A DNA stretch of 64,000 nt from positions 49,005 to 113,004 of the forward strand of contig JAMNXR010000012.1 of NCBI GenBank assembly GCA_023653055.1, read 5' to 3'. A model generated the notes under the pieces. The model had not been told where the DNA came from and did not search any database. It saw nothing but the letters and a program-made list of their open reading frames with translations. The position numbers were made by a program, and so were the translations under genes. Positions 47,573 through 55,272 of the stretch are shown piece by piece. How positions within the stretch are numbered: position 1 is the stretch's first letter; every line of letters begins with the position of its first letter. This DNA is from Burkholderiaceae bacterium. Lineage in GTDB: Bacteria > Pseudomonadota > Gammaproteobacteria > Burkholderiales > Burkholderiaceae_B.

Positions 47573-48562
47573 ATGAAATCAACACAATTTTTTATCCGTG
47601 CCATTGCAGCTGCACTCACCTTAGGTGCTGCAACCCTAGGCGTCGCCCACGCACAAAGCTTTCCTTCCCGCCCGCTCACCTTAGTGGTTCCTTATCCCAC
47701 AGCAGGTGCTGCTGATATTTTTGGACGCTCGATTGCTCAGGCAATGGAAGCCACGCTCAAGCAGAACGTGATTGTTGAAAACAAGCCGGGTGCGGCGGGC
47801 AACGTCGGTTTGACCTTTGTGGCGCGTAGCAAGCCTGATGGTTATACGATTGGTTTAGGCACGATTGGCACTCAAGCGATCAATCAGTTTATTTATAGCC
47901 AAATGCAGTTTGATCCCGCGACAGACTTGGTCCCGATTGCCTTGGTTTCTTTGACACCGAACGTTTTAGTGGTCGCCGCGAACTCCCCTTGGAAAAACCT
48001 AGGTGATGTGCTGAAAGCTGCTCGCGCTGCTGGTGATAAAAAATTGAGTTACGGTACCCCTGGTATTGGTTCATCACCGCACCTGACAGGCGCGTACTTT
48101 GAGGCAATGGCGGGCGTAGAGTTGTTACACGTTCCGTTTAAAGGCGTGTCGGCTTCCATGCCTGCGCTAATTGGTGGCCAGATCGATCTCTTGTTCGACA
48201 ACTTATCTGGTTCGATTGCTCAGATCAAAGACGGCTCGCGTGTGCGCGGTATTGCCGTGACCTCTCTTGAGCGTTCGCCCATGTTGCCGACGCTGCCTAG
48301 TTTTGCAGAGGGTGGTGTGAAAGGTTTTGACGTGACCGCATGGTTTGCGATTTATGCACCAAAGGGTACGCCACAGCCTGTGATGGACAAGCTGATCGAA
48401 GCTGCGCGCGTTGGGTTGAAGTCAGAAAAAGTCATCCAAGCCTACGAGCGTCTGGCAGCGGTTCCTGGCAATTTGTTCGGATCTGACCTCGCAAAATTTG
48501 AAGCAGCTGAGCGGGCGAAATGGGGTAAGTTGATCAAAGAACGTGACATCAAGGCACAATAA
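47573..48562 (+). CDS. Bug family (TctC-like) periplasmic solute receptor
   Basis: 329-residue periplasmic binding protein of the tripartite tricarboxylate transporter receptor family, strongly expanded in Bordetella relatives. Signal peptide about 1-27 (ends AHA before QSFPSRPL). Family motifs are PLTLVVPYPTAGAADIFGRSIA, VENKPGAAGNVG, FDPATDLVPIALV and LLHVPFKGVSASMPALIGGQIDL (each within the first 215 residues). No TctA/TctB membrane genes are nearby. Its place opposite the ligase operon suggests that it captures that pathway's substrate. Ribosome site AGGAGC. Confidence 0.92.
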   Translation: MKSTQFFIRAIAAALTLGAATLGVAHAQSFPSRPLTLVVPYPTAGAADIFGRSIAQAMEATLKQNVIVENKPGAAGNVGLTFVARSKPDGYTIGLGTIGTQAINQFIYSQMQFDPATDLVPIALVSLTPNVLVVAANSPWKNLGDVLKAARAAGDKKLSYGTPGIGSSPHLTGAYFEAMAGVELLHVPFKGVSASMPALIGGQIDLLFDNLSGSIAQIKDGSRVRGIAVTSLERSPMLPTLPSFAEGGVKGFDVTAWFAIYAPKGTPQPVMDKLIEAARVGLKSEKVIQAYERLAAVPGNLFGSDLAKFEAAERAKWGKLIKERDIKAQ

Positions 48563-48563
48563 A

Positions 48564-49286
48564 ATGAAAGGCACCACAGCACTTGTGACCGGCGGAAGCC
48601 GTGGAATTGGTCGCGCTGTGGTGCAGTCACTGATTGACGATGGCTACGAGGTCATTAACTTCAGTCGGACTGCACCCGCACAGTTATTACCCGGTGAAAT
48701 TTTTGAATCAGTGGATTTGGGTGACCCGAAACGCGCGCGCGAAGCTGCTTTTGATTGGGCGGCAAAAAAAGACATTCTGAGTCTCGTCAATAACGCTGGC
48801 ATGATCCATGTCGGCAAGATCGAGGACATCACGCTCGAGCAAATCGAAGATATGATGTCGCTCAATATGATCGCGCCTTTGATTATGTTGCAGGCTGTTT
48901 TGCCGAAGATGCGGACCCACAAGTTTGGTCGTATTGTCAATATTGGGAGTCGTGCTGCGCTCGGTAAGTCCGGACGGACTATTTATGGTGGAACTAAAGC
49001 AGGTCTGGCAGGCATGACGCGCACATGGGCACTGGAGACCGCGGCTGACGGTATTACGGTCAACGCCATTGCACCAGGTCCCGTTGCGACTGAATTGTTT
49101 GTCGCCAGTAATCCGCCGGATCTACCTCAGACCAAAAAGATTGCTGAGTCGGTTCCTGTGGGACGCTTTGGCGAACCAGAAGAAATCGCCCATGCCGTCC
49201 GTATGTTTCTTGATCGCAAAGCAGGCTTTATCACGGGACAGCTTTTATATGTCTGCGGTGGGATGTCCGTTGGCCTGAGCACCTGA
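48564..49286 (+). CDS. SDR family oxidoreductase (FabG-like)
   Basis: 240-residue short-chain dehydrogenase from ATG 48564, one base after the Bug stop. Motifs: TGGSRGIGRAV (cofactor), NNAGMIHVG, catalytic Ser-Tyr-Lys in GSRAALGKSGRTIYGGTKAG, and the PG-motif APGPVATELFV. It probably oxidises a hydroxyacyl intermediate in the adjacent pathway; it is not part of the fab operon, and the substrate is unknown. Its stop codon lies inside a 9-bp hairpin shared with the convergent RraA-like gene. Confidence 0.9.
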   Translation: MKGTTALVTGGSRGIGRAVVQSLIDDGYEVINFSRTAPAQLLPGEIFESVDLGDPKRAREAAFDWAAKKDILSLVNNAGMIHVGKIEDITLEQIEDMMSLNMIAPLIMLQAVLPKMRTHKFGRIVNIGSRAALGKSGRTIYGGTKAGLAGMTRTWALETAADGITVNAIAPGPVATELFVASNPPDLPQTKKIAESVPVGRFGEPEEIAHAVRMFLDRKAGFITGQLLYVCGGMSVGLST

Positions 49287-49295
49287 GGTGCTCAG
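49275..49295. terminator. Hairpin spanning both stop codons of SDR and RraA-like genes
   Basis: CTGAGCACC (49275-49283), loop TGA, GGTGCTCAG (49287-49295): a perfect 9-bp stem. The loop is the SDR stop codon and the right arm contains the convergent gene's stop. No T-tract follows on either strand. Confidence 0.45.
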
Positions 49296-49954
49296 CCCTG
49301 TCGGAGCGCTTCAAACTTCTTGTCGTGCATGACATCCTCGACGGACTGTCCTGCACGCACCGCCTCAACCATGCCATCCTGACGGGTGGCAATGCGCTGA
49401 CTTAAGGCGATGACTTCTTGGATTTTTTCTGCAGGGACAAATACTGTTCCGCACCGATCCGCAATGACATAGTCATTTTCGCGCACCGTCACACCCGCCA
49501 TCTGAACAGGATTGCCCGAGTCAATCTGAATAATCCGATTGCGTGCGCTGATCATAGTGACGCCCCGACCATACACCGGGTAGCCAATCGACTCGCTCCC
49601 TTCGATATCGCGGCTCACGCCGTCAATCACAGAGCCGTGAATGCCTTTCATCTTGGATGCGTTTGCCAAAATATCGCCCCAGCAGGAAATGCCTTCGGGT
49701 CCACCTGCGATGACGAGAATCCTATCCTCCGTTGTAATGCGAGTGATCACGGGCGTAATTAGGTGAACAGTGGGCGCGGTACCTTGCTTAGGCCCCAACA
49801 AAATCGTCGCAGCACGACCGACGATTTTTGGACAGTTCCATAATGGTCTTAAACCAAACGTCGCGCCAGGTAGCCCCATAAAGTCGAGTGCATCAGACAC
49901 TGTGTTGGTGTCGAGTTTCTCAAGGTCGCGCAATATCGCAGCGGTGTCGGTCAT
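49292..49954 (-). CDS. RraA-like / HMG-CHA aldolase family protein
   Basis: 220 residues from ATG 49954 (TTG 49990 is a longer option overlapping the upstream gene). The family includes RNase E inhibitor RraA and metal-dependent 4-hydroxy-4-methyl-2-oxoglutarate / 4-carboxy-4-hydroxy-2-oxoadipate aldolases. The segment GGPEGISCWGDILANASKMKG followed by SVIDGVSRDIEG has the Gly-Asp and Arg-Asp pairs used by the aldolases for pyruvate and metal binding, so an aldolase or decarboxylase role is favoured. It ends the hydrolase-NMT1-Bug operon. Confidence 0.85.
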   Translation of the reverse strand: MTDTAAILRDLEKLDTNTVSDALDFMGLPGATFGLRPLWNCPKIVGRAATILLGPKQGTAPTVHLITPVITRITTEDRILVIAGGPEGISCWGDILANASKMKGIHGSVIDGVSRDIEGSESIGYPVYGRGVTMISARNRIIQIDSGNPVQMAGVTVRENDYVIADRCGTVFVPAEKIQEVIALSQRIATRQDGMVEAVRAGQSVEDVMHDKKFEALRQG

Positions 49955-49982
49955 GACTGTTTTCTCTAAAATCAATGCAGGA

Positions 49983-50972
49983 TTAATCAAGCTGAATATT
50001 GGCGGCTTTAGCGACGGTTTGCCATTTTTTAATTTCGGCTGCGATAAAGGCTTGAGTTTGCTCGGGTGTCATGTTTATCGGCTCAAACGCCATTTCAGCC
50101 AAGCGGGCCACATAGTCAGGATTGGTAACAATTTTTTGATTCCACTCACGCAGTTTGGTTTGGATGGCAGCGGGCGTTTTGACTGGCACGGCGATGCCCC
50201 ACCACGAGCTTGAAACGATTTCAGGCATGCCGAGTTCGGTAAAGGTCGGGACGTTGGGCAAAGGCTTGAGGCGACTCGTATGGGCAACGGCCAAAGGTTT
50301 GAGTTTGCCATCAGCGATCTGTGCTTGGAAGGTGCTGAGATCATTGACGTTCAGCGTGACTTCGCCACGCAATACGGCCAAGGTCGCCGGTGCGCCACCC
50401 TTATATGGAACATGCATCAGGTCAGTGCCGGTCTTGGTACGAAAGAGCTCTGCACCCATTTGCACAATGCTACCGGTGCCGGCCGACGAATAGCTCAGTT
50501 TGCCGGGGTCTTTTTTGGCCAGCGCAATAAGTTCGGTGACGCTGTCAACGGGTACTGTGGGTCCGACCACCAAAAGGTGAGGGGCATCTGCGATCAAACC
50601 GATCACTGAAAAGTCTCGCTGGAAGTTGTACGGCACTTTCTTTTGAACAACTTCGTTGATGACGCTTGTGCTGGCTGTACTAAAGAGGATGGTGTAACCG
50701 TTTGGTTCGGCACGCACGGCATTCTGTGTCCCGATCATGCCAGCCGCTCCAGCCATATTTTCAACGACGACAGGTTGACCCGCGAGCTTTGAAAGTTGTT
50801 GTGCATAGAGGCGAGCCACGATATCGGTAGGACCTCCTGCAGGGAAGGGGACGATGAGCTGGAGTTGGCGGCTAGGGTATGGCGCGGGTGTTTGTGCCTG
50901 AGCCGCACCATGGACAATGCCGATGCTAGAGATAGATGCTGCAAGCCATTTAATGAGGCGAAATGTATTCAT
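49983..50972 (-). CDS. Bug family (TctC-like) periplasmic solute receptor
   Basis: Second 329-residue Bug receptor, distinct from the one at 47573. Signal peptide about 1-26 (cleavage after AQA). Motifs: LQLIVPFPAGGPTDIVARLYA, VVENMAGAAGMIG, LMHVPYKGGAPATLAVLRGEV. It lies 18 bp after the NMT1-like gene and ends before the RraA-like start. A different subgroup from the first, so probably a different ligand. No transporter membrane components are visible. Confidence 0.92.
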   Translation of the reverse strand: MNTFRLIKWLAASISSIGIVHGAAQAQTPAPYPSRQLQLIVPFPAGGPTDIVARLYAQQLSKLAGQPVVVENMAGAAGMIGTQNAVRAEPNGYTILFSTASTSVINEVVQKKVPYNFQRDFSVIGLIADAPHLLVVGPTVPVDSVTELIALAKKDPGKLSYSSAGTGSIVQMGAELFRTKTGTDLMHVPYKGGAPATLAVLRGEVTLNVNDLSTFQAQIADGKLKPLAVAHTSRLKPLPNVPTFTELGMPEIVSSSWWGIAVPVKTPAAIQTKLREWNQKIVTNPDYVARLAEMAFEPINMTPEQTQAFIAAEIKKWQTVAKAANIQLD

Positions 50973-50990
50973 GTGTAACTCCGTTAAAGG

Positions 50991-51899
50991 CTAGTTGTGT
51001 ATTGGGTCTAGTGGTGTGATGCAGGATGCAAAGTCGATCTGTGTGCGGGTGAAACGTCCACTGTGCAAGCTATAGGATAATCTGTCAAAACCTCTCTTGG
51101 ACATCTCTGGAGAGATCGCCCACACACCATTGCGTAAATATCGCGCAATCGCCTGTTCAAGGTGCTCAGCACTGAGTTCAGGGAAAAATGGCTGAACATG
51201 GGATGCAAGGATTGCGGGTGTCTGTGCATGCATCCAGGTTTGGAGTGTGCGCAGTACGTTGTGAAGAACGGTAAATGCCGCATGATTCTTTGTCCACCCC
51301 TCTTGCGAGCAAATCAGTGTTGTATAGACAGTCGGTCCACGCGTGTGAGCCGCATACAGCACCTGATATGCAGGGTCGGTCAAGAGCTCGCTTGCGAGAG
51401 GCTCAAAGACTTGAGCGACATCGAGAGTGCCTGCTTTAAGTGCCTGAATTTGCTCGGGCATACTCAAGCCGCGTACGAGTGACGCCTCGATTTCAGTGAC
51501 GTTCAAGCCCAGGTCGCGCAGATCGGCCTGCAGGCATAACCAAGGTGTCGGGACTTCTGAGACCTGCGCGAGGCCTAGCTGTCTAAGTTGCGCCAGCTCA
51601 AAACGTCCAAGTGTTTTTTTTCCAAGCAAAAAAAATGGATCGCGTGTGACGACCTCGCCGAAACACAAGAGGGATTGTCCGTTGGAGGGGGTGGTGTCAT
51701 GGTCTTTCATGACACGCATGGGTCCTCCCCAGGTCAAATCCACCGTGCCATTTTTGACTGCATCAATAGCGCCGCCAGGTGAACCGGGCGGCAACCATTT
51801 GAGATCAAGTCCCGCTTGCTCAGCGAGCCCAAGCGTTTTAAGCAAATAAAACGGCGTGTAAAAAATAGCTCTAAAGTTTTCGGCGAGCGTAAGCGTCAT
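50991..51899 (-). CDS. NMT1/ThiY-like substrate-binding-domain protein without signal peptide
   Basis: 302 residues from ATG 51899. The fold is the NMT1/SsuA-type periplasmic-binding domain: FYTPFYLLKTLGLAEQAGL, PGSPGGAIDAVKNGTVDLTWGG and GTLDVAQVFEPLASELL. The N-terminus (MTLTLAENFRAIFY) goes straight into the first strand and has no signal peptide; the upstream in-frame extension is polar and overlaps the hydrolase gene. It may therefore be cytosolic, as a sensor or a Thi5-like enzyme, or use another export route. No ABC permease or ATPase is adjacent. Ligand unknown. Confidence 0.8.
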   Translation of the reverse strand: MTLTLAENFRAIFYTPFYLLKTLGLAEQAGLDLKWLPPGSPGGAIDAVKNGTVDLTWGGPMRVMKDHDTTPSNGQSLLCFGEVVTRDPFFLLGKKTLGRFELAQLRQLGLAQVSEVPTPWLCLQADLRDLGLNVTEIEASLVRGLSMPEQIQALKAGTLDVAQVFEPLASELLTDPAYQVLYAAHTRGPTVYTTLICSQEGWTKNHAAFTVLHNVLRTLQTWMHAQTPAILASHVQPFFPELSAEHLEQAIARYLRNGVWAISPEMSKRGFDRLSYSLHSGRFTRTQIDFASCITPLDPIHN

Positions 51900-51910
51900 G
51901 TCGGACAAGT

Positions 51911-52795
51911 TTAATCCTTGATGCCGGTGATCGAGGCGACCATGGCGCGCGGATCGCGCATAGGCCAACGCCCGCTTGCGGCATGACTAATAAAATTGCC
52001 CACAATGTGATTAAACTCATTGGGCATTTCGATGTTCATGGTATGACCGCAATTTGGCAAAATTGCCAAGGCAGCGGAAGGAATAGTTTCTTTGAGCATC
52101 AGCCCGGGCTTGAGGCAAGGCCAGTCTTCATCACCATTCAAAATTAACGTAGGTACCGTCAGTTTGGCGAGCTGGTCTTTTAGGTTGTACAGCGAGGGAC
52201 GCTCACGCTGCACACCAAGTTGTGTATTGGCAGAACCGAGTGCAGAATGGCCGTAAAACTGCTGTTTAAACTCAGCAAAGCCATGAGGATCGGCACGCTC
52301 AAAGGAGAGGCGAGTTGGGCCGTGTGCATACTTGTCTACAAAGGCCTTCATGCCTTGTGTCAACAGCATATCAGCACTGGCTTCGGCTTCTTTTTTAAAC
52401 TGCTCTTGTTGCTCGAGTTCGGCACCGTAGCCGCAACCTGCGACACACAAGGACAGCGCACGATTGGGATGTTGCAAACCAAAGTGCAGTGTCGCAAAGC
52501 CGCCCATCGACAAGCCGACAATGTGTGCCTTGTCGATTTTCAAATGATCCATCACAGCGATGATGTCGGCCACGGCACGATTCTGTGAGTACGACGACAC
52601 TTCGGGTGGGACAGAGGAGGGAGGATAGCCACGTGCGTTGTACGTGATGACTTGATATTGACGCGCAAAATGACGAACTTGTGGTTCCCAGCTTTCTTTG
52701 TGTCCGGCAAACTCATGGACAAAAATAATCGGTGTACCCGAGCCATAAGTTTCGTAGACTAATTCAACGCCATCGTCAGTTTTTACGGTCAACAT
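51911..52795 (-). CDS. Alpha/beta-fold hydrolase
   Basis: 294-residue hydrolase of the enol-lactonase/esterase type. The oxyanion region is IIFVHEFAGHKESW, the nucleophile elbow GLSMGGFATLH contains the catalytic Ser, the acid is probably Asp in LILNGDEDWP, and the His lies in PNCGHTMNIEMP. The core matches 3-oxoadipate enol-lactone hydrolase-like proteins but the substrate is open. An AGGAG site precedes ATG 52795. It leads the four-gene operon ending at 49292. Upstream lies the 205-bp inverted-repeat element. Confidence 0.88.
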   Translation of the reverse strand: MLTVKTDDGVELVYETYGSGTPIIFVHEFAGHKESWEPQVRHFARQYQVITYNARGYPPSSVPPEVSSYSQNRAVADIIAVMDHLKIDKAHIVGLSMGGFATLHFGLQHPNRALSLCVAGCGYGAELEQQEQFKKEAEASADMLLTQGMKAFVDKYAHGPTRLSFERADPHGFAEFKQQFYGHSALGSANTQLGVQRERPSLYNLKDQLAKLTVPTLILNGDEDWPCLKPGLMLKETIPSAALAILPNCGHTMNIEMPNEFNHIVGNFISHAASGRWPMRDPRAMVASITGIKD

Positions 52796-53112
52796 GAAGT
52801 TCTCCTAAGTAAGGGTCTAGCTTGGCATGAGGATGTCTGCAGCGTCAAGAGATCATGGTTGTTTTTGGTGTTTTGCACTTGAGGGGTACTGTGCTGTGCA
52901 AGACCGGTGCTGGGTCCGGGCGTTGCCCGGACTTCCCTGCGCCCACCTTGATGCCTTCGCACAACGCCCGAACTCGCCCCGATGGGGCTCAGACAGGGGC
53001 GTTGTTAGTGCGAAGGCATCGGCGTTGGGCTTGGCTGCGCTGACGGTCTTGCACAGCACAGTACCCCTCAAGTGCAATGCGAAATACTGCTTGTCTCGGT
53101 CAAGTGATGGGC
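52796..53112. other. Intergenic region hydrolase/enoyl-CoA hydratase
   Basis: 317 bp without a supported gene. Most of it is the nested inverted-repeat element at 52873-53077. The remaining flanks show nothing recognisable; open frames in the element are by-products of its GC-rich palindromes. Confidence 0.7.
52873..53077. repeat. 205-bp nested inverted-repeat element (MITE-like or giant hairpin)
   Basis: Outer arms of 34 bp are perfectly inverted (52873-52906 and 53044-53077), beginning TTGCACTTGAGGGGTACTG. Inside, 52950-52969 pairs with 52997-53020 except for a 4-nt TTAG insertion on the right. The apex has GCCCC-GAT-GGGGC (52976-52988), and the left shoulder holds GTCCGGGC-GTT-GCCCGGAC (52914-52932). 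Each outer arm also contains TTGCAC...GTGCAA. No target-site duplication is evident and there is no transposase. It could be a small non-autonomous element or a structured RNA between two minus-strand genes. Confidence 0.85.
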
Positions 53113-53859
53113 TTACTTTTTTTTATTTAAAAATTTGGCAAATGCGGCTTGTGCTTCGGTGGACTTTAAGCGCTCATTGAAGTGCGCCCATTCGTAGTCG
53201 AAGGCTGCGTGTATGTTTGGGCGAAGGCTGTGCTTGAGCATGCGTTTGGATGTTTGTAGGGCCTCGGGTGGGAGGGCGGCGAGCTCGTTTGCGGTGTTTA
53301 GGGCGGTCTGGAGTGCTTGGCCGGGTACGCACAACCCGGTGATAAAGTCGGCCTCCAGTGCTTCTTGAGCCGAGAAGGGGCGGCCACGCAATAACCAGTC
53401 TGTGGCGCGGCGGGTCCCGACGATCTGTGCCATGAGCATGCTCGAAGCACCCTCAGGACATAGGCCGAGGGGCACGAAGGGAATTTTGAAGGTGACATTG
53501 TCTGCGGCGTAGATAAAGTCGCAGTGTTGCAGCATCGTGACGCCAATGCCGATGGCGCTGCCTTCGATCGCGGCAACGATGGGACAGTCACAGTCCACCA
53601 GACTACGGAGAAATTTGATCCCAGCACTGTCTCCGGCAGGTCGTGGTGTTTGAAAATCTTTGAGATCATTGCCTGCTGTGAAATAGTGGTTGGCACCCGT
53701 CAGCACAATGGCTCGGATATTTTTGTCATCGCGCGCGGCCAAAATTTGTTCGGCCAGGCCGAGGTAGGTCGCAATATCCAAGGCATTTCGACGCTCGGGC
53801 CGATTGATCGTGAGCGTGAGTACACCGTTGTGTTTTTCAGCAAGGACAGTTTGAGTCAT
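53113..53859 (-). CDS. Enoyl-CoA hydratase/isomerase (crotonase family)
   Basis: 248-residue crotonase-fold protein. CoA/oxyanion-site regions are NRPERRNALD, GANHYFTAGNDLKDF and AAIEGSAIGIGVTML; Glu in GLCPEGASSMLM matches the second catalytic Glu, while the first site is less clear. The function is hydration or isomerisation of an enoyl-CoA, which suits the acyl-CoA dehydrogenase nearby. It is minus-strand, and the 205-bp repeat lies between it and the hydrolase operon. Substrate not defined; other crotonase activities are possible. Confidence 0.9.
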   Translation of the reverse strand: MTQTVLAEKHNGVLTLTINRPERRNALDIATYLGLAEQILAARDDKNIRAIVLTGANHYFTAGNDLKDFQTPRPAGDSAGIKFLRSLVDCDCPIVAAIEGSAIGIGVTMLQHCDFIYAADNVTFKIPFVPLGLCPEGASSMLMAQIVGTRRATDWLLRGRPFSAQEALEADFITGLCVPGQALQTALNTANELAALPPEALQTSKRMLKHSLRPNIHAAFDYEWAHFNERLKSTEAQAAFAKFLNKKK

Positions 53860-53934
53860 CGAGAGATTTCCGAAATTGAAAACATGAGTGACAGTTGTAG
53901 CGCAAAATGAACAAGTCAGATCCTCCCATACAAA

Positions 53935-53954
53935 AGGCCCACCGAAGTGGGCCT
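53935..53954. terminator. Intrinsic terminator after the BI-1 gene
   Basis: AGGCCCAC (53935-53942), CGAA loop, GTGGGCCT (53947-53954). On the minus strand the 8-bp stem ends in TTTTG, a short T-tract, 25 bases past the BI-1 stop. Confidence 0.8.
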
Positions 53955-53978
53955 CTGTTTCGTCAGAACGCTGCGGAC

Positions 53979-54683
53979 TTAGTCCTTACTGCCGCCTACG
54001 ATGCCAAGAATGGCAAGCAGGTTAGCAAAGACGTTGTAGACATCCAGGTAGATGGCCAAGGTGGCCGATACATAGTTGGTTTCACCGCCATTCACGACAC
54101 GCTGCAGATCGATGAGCATGAAGGCTGAGAAAATAACAATCGCCAGCACAGAAATCGTGAGCATTAGTGCAGGAATTTGCAAGAAGATGTTAGCGATGCC
54201 TGCGAGCAGCAGAACAACTACACCGATAAACATGAACTTGCTTAAGCCTGATAAGTCACGTTTGATGGATGTTGCCAACGTGGCCATCGTGCCAAAGACA
54301 ATCGCAGTGCCACCAAAAGCAAACATGACTAAGGAGGTGCCGTTACTCATGCCAAGAACAAAACCAAGCAAGCGCGAGAGCATCAAACCCATAAAGAACG
54401 TGAACAACAGCAAGAGCCCCACGCCTAATGAATTTTCTTTATTTTTCTCAATAGCGAACATCAGACCAAAGGCGCCTACGAGAAAGATAATCGCAGTGAT
54501 GCCTGGGCTGGTGGCCATGACCTGGTTGAGACCGCTGTACATGCCAACGGCAGCGCCGATGACAGTAGGAATGAGCGAGAGCGCTAACAACCAATAGGTG
54601 TTGCGTAGAACCCGGTTGCGCACGACCTCGACCGGACCCGTTTGGTAGGGGCTGCGTGATAATGTGGAGCGCGGATCATTCAT
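53979..54683 (-). CDS. Bax inhibitor-1/YccA family membrane protein
   Basis: 234 residues with about seven membrane helices. The N-terminal SPYQTGPVEVVRNRVLRNTYWLLALSLIPT is split near 11-40 and the C-terminal GETNYVSATLAIYLDVYNVFANLLAILG is typical of the family. YccA modulates FtsH proteolysis in E. coli, and BI-1 proteins may leak calcium; the local role is unknown. Monocistronic, with its own terminator. Confidence 0.92.
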   Translation of the reverse strand: MNDPRSTLSRSPYQTGPVEVVRNRVLRNTYWLLALSLIPTVIGAAVGMYSGLNQVMATSPGITAIIFLVGAFGLMFAIEKNKENSLGVGLLLLFTFFMGLMLSRLLGFVLGMSNGTSLVMFAFGGTAIVFGTMATLATSIKRDLSGLSKFMFIGVVVLLLAGIANIFLQIPALMLTISVLAIVIFSAFMLIDLQRVVNGGETNYVSATLAIYLDVYNVFANLLAILGIVGGSKD

Positions 54684-54810
54684 GTCAATTTCCTTTCTCG
54701 TAATGGGACTCTAACTGTAGGTAAAGTCTAAACAGTCCATGAGTCTATGACCGAAAGCATACCTTACAGTTCCCTGAAAGGTTATATTTCCTGCAAAATG
54801 TGGGGATATT

Positions 54811-55263
54811 TTAGTCCTTGGGCCCGGACGTGCTCTGCAGAGAGTATGACTTGAGGTCGTGACCGGCGGCTTGGTAACTCCGCCAACGCTGGCGAGCCGC
54901 CTCTTTGTCTTCGGATGCGTCCGAAACAATTTCGAGTACACGCTCCAGTGGCCCACAGGTCGGCGGACACGCGTCATCCAGGTTGAGTAACCACGTATCG
55001 GGTGACATGCCCTCAAGGGTGCGCGCTAAGTCTTTGTTGACCAGCACGATGGGCGTTTGAGTGGCTAAGGGATCATCTGCCCAGACATGCGGCACAAAGG
55101 CAGCTTCATCGACTGCCCAAAGTTTTTGATCGAACTGACGGAGTCGGTCGATGTCGCTTGAATAGACCACCATCTTTTGGCCTGCCAGATACTGTTTAAG
55201 AGTCGTCTGGCAAGCTTGGGTGATGCGTTCCGTAGCGCCAAAAGCGAAATTAATACGCGCCAT
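54811..55263 (-). CDS. holC: DNA polymerase III chi subunit
   Basis: 150-residue clamp-loader accessory subunit that contacts SSB. It begins MARINFAFGATERITQACQ and has the YSSDIDRLRQFDQKLWAV core and PIVLVNKDL. The C-terminal ~20 residues are an extra polar tail. It lies nine bases after pepA, the conserved pepA-holC arrangement. Confidence 0.93.
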   Translation of the reverse strand: MARINFAFGATERITQACQTTLKQYLAGQKMVVYSSDIDRLRQFDQKLWAVDEAAFVPHVWADDPLATQTPIVLVNKDLARTLEGMSPDTWLLNLDDACPPTCGPLERVLEIVSDASEDKEAARQRWRSYQAAGHDLKSYSLQSTSGPKD

Positions 55264-55272
55264 GTGTCTAGA

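Noticed and set aside
52827..53180. Open frames on both strands through the inverted-repeat element
   Set aside because: They mirror the palindrome, lack ribosome sites and similarity to known proteins, and overlap the true enoyl-CoA hydratase end.
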